A DNA stretch of 64,000 nt from PNNG01 sp046291695 (GTDB taxonomy: Bacteria > Bacteroidota > Bacteroidia > UBA7662). The stretch spans positions 114,642 through 178,641 of the forward strand of contig JBKBSO010000005.1 of NCBI GenBank assembly GCA_046291695.1, given 5' to 3'. Positions 27,481-36,474 of this stretch are shown piece after piece. The translations under genes were made by a program, and so were the position numbers. The notes under the pieces were generated by a model. That model saw only the letters and a list, made by a program, of their open reading frames with translations. It had not been told where the DNA came from and ran no database searches. The first letter of the stretch is position 1; every line of letters starts with the position of its first letter.

Positions 27481-27516
27481 AAAGAGAGACGGTGTGTTGA
27501 ACATCGTCTTTCTTGT
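27481..27516 (+). terminator. Terminator-like hairpin after mdh
   Basis: AGACGGTG pairs with CATCGTCT (one G-U pair), with a short loop and a T-rich end (TTTCTTG). It falls immediately before the start of the next gene, so it could also attenuate read-through. Confidence 0.6.
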
Positions 27517-27520
27517 TTAT

Positions 27521-27952
27521 ATGAAGTACAAAATCAACTTACAACTCGTGCCTCTTGAGGAATCGGGTTTTCATCTGCTGCTTAAAGCAAATTGGAACGA
27601 TCGGAGCCTGCAGCTGGTGCTCGATACGGGTGCCAGTAAAACGGTATTCGATAAAAATGTAATTACGAACTGGTTTCCTGAACTCGAGCTTCAACCAGTT
27701 CATCAAACTTCAGCCGGTCTCGGTACCACTGAAATGGAAAGCCATGTTTTTGAGCTAAAACGATTTCAAATTGGTGATTGTCGTATCAAAGGGGTGAAAG
27801 CCGCAGCCCTCGACTTGCAGCATATCCGTGAAACCTACGCCCAACTTGGGTATGGTGAATTGGATGGGATTTTAGGTGGCGATATTTTACATAAATATAG
27901 GGCCAGTATCCACTACCACAAGCAACTGTTGATTCTGCGCGATGGCAAATAA
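27521..27952 (+). CDS. Retropepsin-like aspartyl protease family protein
   Basis: Single-domain protein of about 143 aa from the ATG at 27521; an upstream GTG at 27494 lies inside the mdh terminator hairpin and is less likely. The active-site motif VLDTGASKTVFD is at about residues 29-40, and a second glycine-rich turn (GILGGDIL) appears near the C-terminus, as in the retroviral-type gag-asp/clan AA fold. There is no signal peptide. Such proteins normally act as homodimers. The substrate is unknown. Its stop overlaps the tilS start by 11 bp. Confidence 0.8.
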   Translation: MKYKINLQLVPLEESGFHLLLKANWNDRSLQLVLDTGASKTVFDKNVITNWFPELELQPVHQTSAGLGTTEMESHVFELKRFQIGDCRIKGVKAAALDLQHIRETYAQLGYGELDGILGGDILHKYRASIHYHKQLLILRDGK

Positions 27953-29255
27953 AATCCAAGAGCAAGTTGAGTTGGTTTTGTTTGAAGCCGGTTTAAATCG
28001 TGAAAGCAAATTGCTTTTAGGAATTAGCGGCGGACGTGATTCAGTAGTACTGGCACACCTACTTGTTCAAAACGGTTGGAATATCAGTTTGGCGCACGTA
28101 AATTATCAACTCAGGGGTAACGAATCGGCTGAAGACGTCCGCTTTGTACGGCAATTGGCTAAGCAATGGCAGGTAGAGCTGCATATTCATATCGCTGAAC
28201 AAGTCCCCAAAAAAGCTAATGTACAATCATGGGCGCGAGAAATCAGATATACTTGGTTTGACGGGCTCTTGAAGTTGCATGCCTATGCGGCCATCCTTAC
28301 CGCACACCATGAACTCGACCAAGCTGAAACAATATTGATGGCCTTGTTTAAGGGCAGGGGAACAAATGCAGTGCAGGGAATACGGGCGGTTGACGAGCAC
28401 AGAGTGCGCCCTTTGCTGGGAACATCTGCGGAGCATATTGTAGCTTATGCGGCGGAACATCAATTAAGCTGGCGAGAAGACTCGAGCAACCTCAAAGATG
28501 TTTACGATCGGAATTTTATTAGGAACCGACTTGCTCCGATAATTAGTAGTCGTTTCGAAAATTGGGTAAGTCTTGTTGCCCGACAGGCCAAACAATGGCA
28601 GCAGCTACAAGATTTCATAAATGCCCAATGTGACGCACTTTCAGTTGATTTCGTGGAAATTCGCAATGAGAATCAGCATATATGGAAGTTAGATTTGCTG
28701 GATGATTTGGGTCATTCGGCCATGTTTTTGTCTGAATTTGGACGTCGATATGGCGGCAGCCAGCACGAAATTGAAGCGCTATTGGGTTTAAAACATTTAC
28801 AGCGAGGAAGGCGAGTTTCACTGGGCAAATGGTGGGTGTACCATTCGGCAGAAGGTTATGAGCTTGTGCAGAAAGTAGCACAACAGGATGATGAGATATA
28901 CCTGGAGGTTACAGCGCCAGGGACTTATCGGGTTTCGAATGTTGAATTACAGCTGGGTGAAGAAGCAAATTCAACAGATGCAGAGCCCTTTGGAGTGGCT
29001 GATTTATGTTTGCCCCTCGTGTTACGTCCTTGGCAACCCGGCGACAAAATTCAGTTGACGGGGATGAAGGGGAGTAAGAAGGTAAGCGATTTGCTAAGTG
29101 AGTGCAAACTGGATGTAGTAAGCAAAAAAAAACAATTGGTGCTTTGTGATCAAAAACGACTACTTTGGGTTATTGGACTTAGAAGAAGTAGCTTTGCAAC
29201 CAAACAAACCACCACGGATGGGGTGTGGTGGATTCAAGTACGTTATGACAGATAA
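27942..29255 (+). CDS. tilS: tRNA(Ile)-lysidine synthetase
   Basis: ATP-dependent enzyme that changes C34 of tRNA-Ile2 (CAU anticodon) to lysidine so that it reads AUA. 437 aa. The PP-loop motif SGGRDS is at residues 29-34, followed by HVNYQLRG and the HELDQAETILM block. The C-terminal TilS domain carries LRPWQPGDKIQL and GMKGSKKVSDLL. It overlaps its upstream neighbour and the downstream rluD-type gene by 11 bp each, which suggests a tightly coupled operon. Confidence 0.95.
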   Translation: MANKIQEQVELVLFEAGLNRESKLLLGISGGRDSVVLAHLLVQNGWNISLAHVNYQLRGNESAEDVRFVRQLAKQWQVELHIHIAEQVPKKANVQSWAREIRYTWFDGLLKLHAYAAILTAHHELDQAETILMALFKGRGTNAVQGIRAVDEHRVRPLLGTSAEHIVAYAAEHQLSWREDSSNLKDVYDRNFIRNRLAPIISSRFENWVSLVARQAKQWQQLQDFINAQCDALSVDFVEIRNENQHIWKLDLLDDLGHSAMFLSEFGRRYGGSQHEIEALLGLKHLQRGRRVSLGKWWVYHSAEGYELVQKVAQQDDEIYLEVTAPGTYRVSNVELQLGEEANSTDAEPFGVADLCLPLVLRPWQPGDKIQLTGMKGSKKVSDLLSECKLDVVSKKKQLVLCDQKRLLWVIGLRRSSFATKQTTTDGVWWIQVRYDR

Positions 29256-30330
29256 ACATACACATCTAAATCAGCAGCTTGGGCAGCAAAGCGAGTCGGG
29301 TGATGAGCAGGAACAAGACGATTTATTTGAGCACCATCGCCTGACCATCGATAAAGGGCAACAAGCTGTTCGGATTGATAAATTTTTGATCGATCGTTTG
29401 CCCGGCGCGAGCCGTAATCGAATTCAGAATGCTATTAAAGCAGGTTCTGTTTTGGTAGATGGAAGAGAAATAAAGGCAAGTTATAAAATCAAACCAGGTG
29501 AAATGGTACAAGTGATTTTGGCTTATCCGCCAAGAGACACAACCATTTATCCCGAGGAAATGGATTTGAATATTCTTTTTGAAGATGAAGAGCTGCTCAT
29601 TTTGAATAAACCGGCAGGTCTGGTTGTGCACCCCGGACACGGTAATCCCAATGGTACCTTGGTGAATGGTTTGGTACATCATTTTGGCAATTTACCAACA
29701 CATCGAAACGGTGATATTCGTCCGGGTTTGGTCCATAGGATCGACAAAGATACTTCGGGCTTGTTGGTGATCGCAAAAACCGAGTATTCGATGACCCATT
29801 TGGCTAAACAGTTTTTCGATCATAGCATCGATCGTGCCTATTGGGCATTGGTTTGGGGCGATTATCAAGAGGAGGAGGGAACCGTGAATGCGCATCTCGA
29901 CCGACATCCCCAAGACCGAACCAAAATGGCTGCTTATCCCGACGGCAGTAAGGGCAAGCATGCGATTACGCATTATAAAGTCTTGGAGCGTTTCGGTTAT
30001 GTTAGTTTGCTTTCGTATAAGCTGGAAACCGGCCGTACACATCAAATTAGGGTGCACAGTGCGTTTACCGGACATCCGATATTCAATGATGGGGTATATG
30101 GTGGCAATCGTTTAGTAAAGGGTACTACCTTTAACAAGTACAAACAGTTTATTGATAATTGTTTTCAGTTGATGCCTCGAATGGCATTACACGCTAAATC
30201 CATAGGTTTTAGCCATCCGACAACAGGGGAGAGGTTGTATTTTGAATCGGATTTGCCGGCTGATTTTACTGCTGTACTCGAAAAATGGCGGCATTATATT
30301 CGGTTCAAGCCCTCAGAGGAAGAAGAGTAA
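29245..30330 (+). CDS. RluA/RluD-family 23S rRNA pseudouridine synthase
   Basis: 361 aa from the ATG at 29245 (MTDKHTHLN), overlapping tilS by 11 bp. An earlier in-frame start lies inside tilS and is rejected. An acidic N-terminal tail is followed by an S4 RNA-binding domain (about 42-100, VRIDKFLIDRLPGASRNRIQ) and the catalytic domain with HRIDKDTSGLL, whose Asp167 is the nucleophile. Other family blocks are LVVHPGHG and ETGRTHQIRVH. RluD-type (positions 1911/1915/1917 region) is most likely, but RluC-type activity cannot be excluded. Confidence 0.9.
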   Translation: MTDKHTHLNQQLGQQSESGDEQEQDDLFEHHRLTIDKGQQAVRIDKFLIDRLPGASRNRIQNAIKAGSVLVDGREIKASYKIKPGEMVQVILAYPPRDTTIYPEEMDLNILFEDEELLILNKPAGLVVHPGHGNPNGTLVNGLVHHFGNLPTHRNGDIRPGLVHRIDKDTSGLLVIAKTEYSMTHLAKQFFDHSIDRAYWALVWGDYQEEEGTVNAHLDRHPQDRTKMAAYPDGSKGKHAITHYKVLERFGYVSLLSYKLETGRTHQIRVHSAFTGHPIFNDGVYGGNRLVKGTTFNKYKQFIDNCFQLMPRMALHAKSIGFSHPTTGERLYFESDLPADFTAVLEKWRHYIRFKPSEEEE

Positions 30331-30334
30331 GCAA

Positions 30335-30958
30335 ATGAGCAAACAACTATACATCATCCGTCACGGGGAAACAGATTTTAACCGAAATCACATTGTGCAA
30401 GGGCGTGGCATGGATACCCACTTAAATGCTTTCGGCCAACGACAAGCTAGGGCGTTTTATGAATCGTATAAAAATGAAGGCTTTGATTTTGTATATACCT
30501 CTAACCTCAAACGCACACAACAAACGGTAGAAGCTTTTGCGCTCGAAAAGGGTCTCCCTTTTAAGGCACTTTATTGCTTCGATGAGTTTAATTGGGGTAT
30601 TTATGAGGGCACGCGGTTCGGTGAATTTAGTCAGGAATACCGCGATTTGATAGCTGCCTGGAGTGCAGGGGATATTCATGCGGCACCTCCATGCGGTGAG
30701 TCGCCCTTCGAAGTAAGTCGCCGCTTGAAGCGTGGCTTAAGGCTTATACAGGAGAATCCGGCAGAAAAAATATTGTTGTGCATGCATGGCAGGGCGATGC
30801 GATTGTTTTTATGTATTTTGCTTGATTTGCCTTTCAGCAAAATGGAGCAGTTTGAGCACCAGAATTTAAGTTTATATCAACTTGAGTTACGGTCTCAAGG
30901 TGCTTTGCTACTTAAAGCCAACGATCTTTTGCACTTGCAAGAAGTTAGGCCTGATTAA
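30335..30958 (+). CDS. Histidine phosphatase family protein
   Basis: 207-aa phosphoglycerate-mutase-like phosphatase. Start taken at the ATG at 30335 (MSKQLYIIRHG); the upstream open frame overlaps the synthase gene. The catalytic RHGETDFN motif is at residues 9-16, the FDEFNWGIYEG acid region near 84 and the second His in LLCMHGRAMRLF near 148. Substrate unknown; cobalamin (CobC-like), phosphoglycerate or nucleotide roles are all possible. Its last 14 bp overlap the convergent nucleoside phosphorylase gene. Confidence 0.87.
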   Translation: MSKQLYIIRHGETDFNRNHIVQGRGMDTHLNAFGQRQARAFYESYKNEGFDFVYTSNLKRTQQTVEAFALEKGLPFKALYCFDEFNWGIYEGTRFGEFSQEYRDLIAAWSAGDIHAAPPCGESPFEVSRRLKRGLRLIQENPAEKILLCMHGRAMRLFLCILLDLPFSKMEQFEHQNLSLYQLELRSQGALLLKANDLLHLQEVRPD

Positions 30959-31823
30959 GCCGGCTTAGCACAGTTCTTATGAGCAAGTCGATGGTTTCCT
31001 GGGGATTATTGCTGAATTGTCCGGTGATGCGATTGGCAATGATGGCGTTTACCGACAAGGCTTGATGCCCAAGCAGCCGGGCTAATCCATAAATTCCTGC
31101 GGTTTCCATTTCAAAATTGGTGACCTGTTCATGGGCATGCTCAAATCCTCCAACACGAAGGGGGAGGTCGACAATGCTGGGCTGATAGCGTAATTTGCGG
31201 CCTTGTGGGGCATAAAAGCCTGCACAAGTGAGGGTAATACCGCTTCTCATCTTTCCATCAGTATTGATGAGTTGCATGAGTTCATCACTGCCTTCAAAAA
31301 ATACGGGAATGGCGCAGTGTTCAATTTCGGGCAGATAGGCACGAAAAGATTGCAGCATTTCAGTCTCTTTAGAGCTGGAAGGGTATTGGTAAAAGGGCAT
31401 CAAGCCATCGAGGCCCAATCCCATGCTGCTGCATACCAGGCTGTCGACTTCAATATCGGCCCTAAGTGCACCGCTGGTGCCCAAGCGGATGAGTCGTAAG
31501 CTGGTGAGTTGTTCCTTTATTTCCCTATGAATTAGGTCGATATTGAAAAGTGCATCAAGCTCATTAATTACAATATCGATATTGTCGGTGCCAATACCGG
31601 TAGATACCACCGAAACGGGCATGCCTTGCAGCATACCGGTATGGGTAATGAATTCCCGATGATGCACCCGGTACCAAACGGCATCAAAATAACGGCTTAC
31701 TTGCGGTACCCTATCTGGATCGCCAACCAAAAAAATGGTAGGTGCAATTTGTTCGGGCAGGAGGTTGAGGTGATAAACCGCACCTGCTTTGGTGGTGATT
31801 AGCTCAGATGCGGGAAAAGCCAT
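30945..31823 (-). CDS. Nucleoside phosphorylase, uridine-phosphorylase-like
   Basis: 292-aa member of the PNP/UDP superfamily that splits nucleosides with phosphate in salvage. Visible are the phosphate-site FLVGDPDRVPQVS (32-44), STGIGTDNIDIVINEL (about 74-89), the GTSGAL block, and the ribose-site FEMETAGIYGLARLLGH near residue 240. The base specificity (uridine versus others) is not determinable here. It touches dinB-like by 1 bp, so the pair is probably co-transcribed. Confidence 0.88.
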   Translation of the reverse strand: MAFPASELITTKAGAVYHLNLLPEQIAPTIFLVGDPDRVPQVSRYFDAVWYRVHHREFITHTGMLQGMPVSVVSTGIGTDNIDIVINELDALFNIDLIHREIKEQLTSLRLIRLGTSGALRADIEVDSLVCSSMGLGLDGLMPFYQYPSSSKETEMLQSFRAYLPEIEHCAIPVFFEGSDELMQLINTDGKMRSGITLTCAGFYAPQGRKLRYQPSIVDLPLRVGGFEHAHEQVTNFEMETAGIYGLARLLGHQALSVNAIIANRITGQFSNNPQETIDLLIRTVLSRLNQA

Positions 31824-32332
31824 CAGAGATAACGCTCTTTAATGATGTTCATGTGGTGTATTTCGTGTCCAACAATCACACGGCCTATCGATTCAACGGT
31901 GGCTTCGGTTTTGTTGGCTATGCCTTTCTTGGCCAGCATAGCCGGGCTGAAGCTCTCGAACAGGGCAATGCTGGCATCGCGCACACAGGCAAATTCACGC
32001 ATCAAGTTGTACATAGTACGGCGATTGGCGTCGGAAGCTGTTACATAATCGTTGTGTTCGTAGCCCGGCAAGGGTGTTTGTTCGCCACGTGCAATACTCA
32101 AAGCACGGAAGGCGAAGATACGCTCCGAATCAATCAGGTGCTGAATAAGCTCTTTGATCGTCCATTTGCCTTCAGCATAGCTTTTTTCTGCGTCTTCGTC
32201 AGAAATTCGGCTTAGGATAATTTGCGTGGTATCATGCGCCTTACGCATATTGCTTACTAAATCGCCTTCTGAAAGGCTGATATAATAGTTGTAGTAGGCC
32301 GGAAAGGCCTTTGGTGTTTCTTCGGCTGCCAT
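31823..32332 (-). CDS. DinB family protein
   Basis: 169-aa four-helix-bundle protein of the DinB/YfiT metal-binding superfamily. Candidate metal ligands are the His in LIQHLIDSE (about residue 65) and the C-terminal GHEIHHMNII pair. Many Bacteroidota members act as thiol-dependent transferases or have no known role. Its end overlaps the start of the nucleoside phosphorylase gene. Confidence 0.82.
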   Translation of the reverse strand: MAAEETPKAFPAYYNYYISLSEGDLVSNMRKAHDTTQIILSRISDEDAEKSYAEGKWTIKELIQHLIDSERIFAFRALSIARGEQTPLPGYEHNDYVTASDANRRTMYNLMREFACVRDASIALFESFSPAMLAKKGIANKTEATVESIGRVIVGHEIHHMNIIKERYL

Positions 32333-32388
32333 AGTTATTCTCCGAGGGTAAAACTAATGAAGCCTGATGAATTTCTTGTAAAGTATCC

Positions 32389-33384
32389 TCAGATTAATGT
32401 GGCATTTGCACGCTCGCCGATGGCTTTGGTGTCTTGTTCTTCCATGCAGCGGAAGTGTTTTTTAGGACATTTGTCGAAGCCTATTTTAGAGCAAGGCCGG
32501 CATTTGAGGCCCTTTATTTCGAAGTTTTCGTAGGCATGGGTATTTTGGGGCATGTAGGGGTACATGCCAAATTCCGGAATGGTATTGCCCCAAATGGCGA
32601 TGATTTTTTTATTCAAGGCTGCTCCAATGTGCATTAAGGCCGTATCATGGGTTATTAGGGCGTCGGCCTGACGCACCCAATCGGCCGATTCGTTAATGGT
32701 AAACTGGTTGCAGGCATTATAAACCAGGTTTGTTTGGCAGTTTTGCGTTACCCAAAGTGCCGTTTTAGCGTCTTCTTTACCACCTAAAAGCACAACGGGT
32801 TTTTGAAGCGATTGGCAAATCTCCAGTATTTTGGCAGGAGGTAAACGCTTGGTGCCGTGTTGTCCACCAATGGCAAAAGCCAAAAAGCCATTTTTAAGTT
32901 CTACATGGTAGTTTGCAGGCTCTATTTGGCAATCATCGGGTATAAAATAGTCCAGACCTTCTTGATCGTTCCTTACGCCTAATTTAGAAACCGTATCTAG
33001 ATAACGGTTAACAATATGCTGGTTGGGAATCATATTGATGCCGGTATTGACCAAAAGCCACTTTTGAATATTCAGTTTGTTGAAGCTGTAGCTTTTTCCG
33101 GGTATCGCCCTTTTAAAACGCATGGAGCGCAAATTGTGCTGCAAATCGATGATGTAATCATAGCGCTCTCTCTTGAGCTGATTAATCATTTTTTGTTCGT
33201 CGGAATCAAGCAAATGTATGTGGTCGATGTACGGATTGGCCCTTAATAATTCATAATTCACCTGCTTGGTAAGGTAATGGAGCGTGGCTCTCGACAATTG
33301 CTGCTTGAGGCAACGGACTACCGGACTGGTGAGCACCACGTCGCCCATCGAGCTGAATCGAATGATGAGTATTTTCAACGACAA
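32389..33384 (-). CDS. Glycosyltransferase family 9 (heptosyltransferase-like)
   Basis: 331 aa, GT-B fold. N-terminal ILIIRFSSMGDVVLTSPVV is the GT9 signature; the C-terminal nucleotide-sugar site includes VVLLGGKED and THDTALMHIGAALNKKIIAIWG. A Cys cluster at about 290-318 (CRPCSKIGFDKCPKKHFRCM) is common in Bacteroidota members and may bind metal. Probably acts at the inner membrane in lipopolysaccharide core assembly; the sugar donor is not known. Confidence 0.9.
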   Translation of the reverse strand: MSLKILIIRFSSMGDVVLTSPVVRCLKQQLSRATLHYLTKQVNYELLRANPYIDHIHLLDSDEQKMINQLKRERYDYIIDLQHNLRSMRFKRAIPGKSYSFNKLNIQKWLLVNTGINMIPNQHIVNRYLDTVSKLGVRNDQEGLDYFIPDDCQIEPANYHVELKNGFLAFAIGGQHGTKRLPPAKILEICQSLQKPVVLLGGKEDAKTALWVTQNCQTNLVYNACNQFTINESADWVRQADALITHDTALMHIGAALNKKIIAIWGNTIPEFGMYPYMPQNTHAYENFEIKGLKCRPCSKIGFDKCPKKHFRCMEEQDTKAIGERANATLI

Positions 33385-33455
33385 AAGTTTTCACAAAGTT
33401 AAGCAATATTGCCCAGTATAGAAATGGGAATTATGCCCGTTTTGGGAAGTTTGTT

Positions 33456-35213
33456 TTATTCAGGGATGAATTCCATTCTTGCGAGGAACCGATCAGCCTG
33501 CATTACGCTTTTCAAAGTTCTGTAATGCTGGTAAAATGGCCCCAATTCGTTTGCAATGGCTTTTTGACGTGTTTCGAATAGGCTGCTCATCAACAGCTCA
33601 AATTTATCAGGCCGTTCAGGCAACTCTTTCAATTTGTAGTTTTCAAGTCCGGCCATACGTGCAGCGCAAGCAATGGCATCATTTAAATCGCCCATGGCAT
33701 CTACCAAGCCCAGTGCCAAGGCCTGCTCCCCAGTATAAACTCGACCTTGTGCTAGGCTATTTACACTATCGGTACTTAAGTTACGCCCATCCGCTACCAC
33801 CTTCAAGAAGTCGTGGTATATGCGATTAATCATGCTTTGAATGATTTGTTCTTCTTCGGCGGTCATAGGCCTAAGACCATTCAGAATGTCGGCATAAGGA
33901 CCGGTAGTTACGCGGTCGAAGGTAATTCCAATTTTATTTTTCATGAAGCGGTCGAAACTGGGGATTAGCCCAAATACGCCTATGCTTCCGGTGAGTGTAT
34001 TGGCTGAAGCAAAGATGCTGTCGGCGGCGGCAGCGATGTAGTAGCCACCTGAAGCAGCCAGGTTGCCCATACTAACGACCAATGGTTTTTCGGCTTTAGC
34101 CAGAACGGTTTCGCGCCATATAATATCCGAAGCGAGTGCACTTCCTCCAGGTGAATTTACCCTCAATACAATGGCTTTAACGTTATCGTCGAGTCTTGCC
34201 TTTCTGATAGCCGCTGCTAAACGGTCGCTGCCGATGGTCTCATCGTCACCCTCACCTCCGGTGATATCACCAATGGCGTAAATTACTGCAATCCGATTTT
34301 TTTCACCAAGCTGCCGTTCTGTGGCTAAGCTACGGAGGTAGTCGCTCGCGGTTATAAATCGGATTTTGTCAATTTTTTTGACGTCGGTTTGGCTTGCAAG
34401 CAAGTTTAGTACTTCATCACGAAAGCATAAGCGATGAATCAGGCCATGTGCTACAGCATCTTTAGGGCTTCTGATTCGTAATTCATTGGCAATAACTTGC
34501 AGGGTATCTACAGGCATGTTTAAACTACGACTCAAATCGCTTAGGTACTGTTGGTTGAGGCTGTTCAGGAAGCTTGATATTTGATGTCGATTGTCGTCGC
34601 TCAGGTTTTCACGAATAAAAGGTTCTCCTGCACTTTTATATTTGCCAACGCGGATAAGCTTAACATCAATATCCAATTTTTCGAGCATTCCTTTAAAGAA
34701 TAGGGGTGAACTTGCCCAGCCGTTAAACAGCATATCTCCAGTAGGAACCATAAAAATACTGTCGGCCACACTGGCCAGGTGATACGTATTCTGTAGATAA
34801 CCTTCACTAAACGCATAAATAAATTTGCCACTTGTTTTAAAATCAATCAGTGCAGTCCGAATGCTGCTTCTGATGGTGGCATCGACATTGATGTTGCTTA
34901 AATCCAGGAAGATGCCTTTGATATTGTTGTCGTTGGCTGCTTCGGTAACAAGCCGAACATAATCTCGGCCAGAGATGCTGCTGGTTTTTTCAAAACTGTT
35001 AAAATCGATGCCAGCTAATGGGTCATTCGATGGCCTATCGGAGATTAATTCGCTGAAATTGAGGTGCAGCACAGAATTTTGCTGTACGTTAACTTCTTTT
35101 TTGCCGGAAGATGCCAGGGAGGCAATGATTCCTATCCCTATAAATAATAAAAGGATGCCCGCCAGTAAAAAACCGGTCATGGATGCTAAGGTGTATTTCA
35201 AAAACTGCCGCAT
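33456..35213 (-). CDS. sppA: Signal peptide peptidase SppA, 67-kDa type
   Basis: Membrane-anchored serine protease that clears cleaved signal peptides. 585 aa, the tandem-domain form as in E. coli. One N-terminal membrane segment (about 10-33). The Ser/Lys dyad can be read: Lys193 in VGKYKSAGEPF of the first domain and Ser388 in GNLAASGGYYIAAAAD of the second. A SPGGSALASD block precedes it. Divergent from folK, with a 36-bp intergenic gap. Confidence 0.95.
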   Translation of the reverse strand: MRQFLKYTLASMTGFLLAGILLLFIGIGIIASLASSGKKEVNVQQNSVLHLNFSELISDRPSNDPLAGIDFNSFEKTSSISGRDYVRLVTEAANDNNIKGIFLDLSNINVDATIRSSIRTALIDFKTSGKFIYAFSEGYLQNTYHLASVADSIFMVPTGDMLFNGWASSPLFFKGMLEKLDIDVKLIRVGKYKSAGEPFIRENLSDDNRHQISSFLNSLNQQYLSDLSRSLNMPVDTLQVIANELRIRSPKDAVAHGLIHRLCFRDEVLNLLASQTDVKKIDKIRFITASDYLRSLATERQLGEKNRIAVIYAIGDITGGEGDDETIGSDRLAAAIRKARLDDNVKAIVLRVNSPGGSALASDIIWRETVLAKAEKPLVVSMGNLAASGGYYIAAAADSIFASANTLTGSIGVFGLIPSFDRFMKNKIGITFDRVTTGPYADILNGLRPMTAEEEQIIQSMINRIYHDFLKVVADGRNLSTDSVNSLAQGRVYTGEQALALGLVDAMGDLNDAIACAARMAGLENYKLKELPERPDKFELLMSSLFETRQKAIANELGPFYQHYRTLKSVMQADRFLARMEFIPE

Positions 35214-35227
35214 TTGAGTTAGGTTTG
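35197..35227 (+). promoter_or_regulatory. Promoter of folK-deoxynucleoside kinase
   Basis: TAGGTTTG at 35220-35227 matches the -7 consensus; TTTC at 35196-35199 is a near -33 box with a 20-bp spacer. It overlaps the start of the divergent sppA gene. Confidence 0.5.
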
Positions 35228-35249
35228 TGGTGCTAAATTAAAAGCAATT

Positions 35250-35747
35250 TTGGACAAACATCATGTAGCTGTACTTCTGGGGTCGAATTTGGGCAATCGT
35301 TATCAAAACTTAACAAAAGCAAGGGAGTTAATGCTATCTGCAGGACTGGAGTTAACCGCTGCTTCTGGCATTTGGGAAACAGCCCCTTGGGGATCTAATA
35401 GCCTATTGCCCTATTACAATCAGGCACTTACGCTAAAAGCCACAGAAAGCCCCGAAAAGCTCATGCAAATGTTCCTCCAAATGGAGCTAGAAATGGGAAG
35501 GGAGCGAAGCGCTCAAAATGCTGATCGGGTAATTGATATCGACATGTTATTATTTGAAAATCGTGAATGTTGTTCTGATTTGCTCATGTTGCCACATCCC
35601 CGCATGCAAAATCGCAGGTTTGTACTTGCACCCCTCGCAGAGATTGCCGGTGATTGGGTTCACCCTGGTTTGGCCCTGAACGTAAACGAATTACTTCATA
35701 GGTGTACAGATGAATTAGCTGCAAGAAGATTGGAGGTACTGGTATGA
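35250..35747 (+). CDS. folK: 2-amino-4-hydroxy-6-hydroxymethyldihydropteridine pyrophosphokinase
   Basis: Transfers pyrophosphate from ATP to 6-hydroxymethyl-dihydropterin in folate synthesis. 165 aa from a TTG start. Recognised by VLLGSNLGNRYQNL, WETAPWG, YYNQALTL, the Asp pair DRVIDIDMLLFEN (metal binding) and LPHPRMQNRRFVLAPLAEI. Its stop overlaps the next start by 4 bp. folB, two steps earlier in the pathway, is elsewhere in this window (58512-58853). Confidence 0.96.
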   Translation: MDKHHVAVLLGSNLGNRYQNLTKARELMLSAGLELTAASGIWETAPWGSNSLLPYYNQALTLKATESPEKLMQMFLQMELEMGRERSAQNADRVIDIDMLLFENRECCSDLLMLPHPRMQNRRFVLAPLAEIAGDWVHPGLALNVNELLHRCTDELAARRLEVLV

Positions 35748-36382
35748 TCATGTCGCGCTACATTGCCATCGAAGGGAACATTGGAGTAGGTAAAACCACC
35801 CTAACCCAACTCTTGGCAGAACGCTGGCAAATACCTGCTATCTACGAGCGTTTTCTTGAAAATCCATTTTTACCCAGGTTTTATGAAGATCCCAAACGAT
35901 ACGCTTTTTCGGTAGAAACCGCTTTTTTAGCCGAGCGTTATCGCCAGATGCACGATGAATTTGCCGCCATCGATTTGCGCAAAAATGGACTTTTAGCCGA
36001 CTACAGCTTTTATAAAACCTTGATTTTTGCGCAGCGTAACTTGGATGCCGACGAATACCGATTGTTTTCGGAGCTTTTTGGGATGATTAATGCCCATTTA
36101 CCACAGCCTTACCTGTTTGTATATTTGAAAACAGATACCGAGAAATTGCTGTCGCAAATTAGTCAGAGAGGCCGCGACTTTGAAAAGCACATTACAGCCG
36201 ACTATTTAGAAAAAATTGATGCAGGCTATTTAGATTTTATGCAACAGGCCAGCGGTTTGAGGTGTTTGATGGTGCATGCCAAACAGCTTGATTTTGTAAA
36301 GCAGCCAGAAGATTTTGTTTTACTCAGCAAACTTCTCGAAGCCGATTATCGCTATGGGATTACCGAAATAACCATTGGTTAA
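35744..36382 (+). CDS. Deoxynucleoside kinase
   Basis: 212-aa salvage kinase of the deoxyadenosine/deoxyguanosine kinase family. The P-loop is GNIGVGKTT at about residues 11-19; the family blocks YERFLENPFLPRFYEDPKRYAFSVE-type and DYSFYKTLIFAQ follow, with a lid region around RGRDFEKHI. The start may be Met1 or Met3 (MSRYIAIEG). Coupled to folK by a 4-bp overlap. Confidence 0.9.
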   Translation: MIMSRYIAIEGNIGVGKTTLTQLLAERWQIPAIYERFLENPFLPRFYEDPKRYAFSVETAFLAERYRQMHDEFAAIDLRKNGLLADYSFYKTLIFAQRNLDADEYRLFSELFGMINAHLPQPYLFVYLKTDTEKLLSQISQRGRDFEKHITADYLEKIDAGYLDFMQQASGLRCLMVHAKQLDFVKQPEDFVLLSKLLEADYRYGITEITIG

Positions 36383-36474
36383 AAAAAAAATGCTTCTTAA
36401 CTCAAACTTAAAGCACAGATTGCTGGCGAATTCAATCAGGTTCTTTAGTTTTACCACCCGTTAAATTCTGTGTA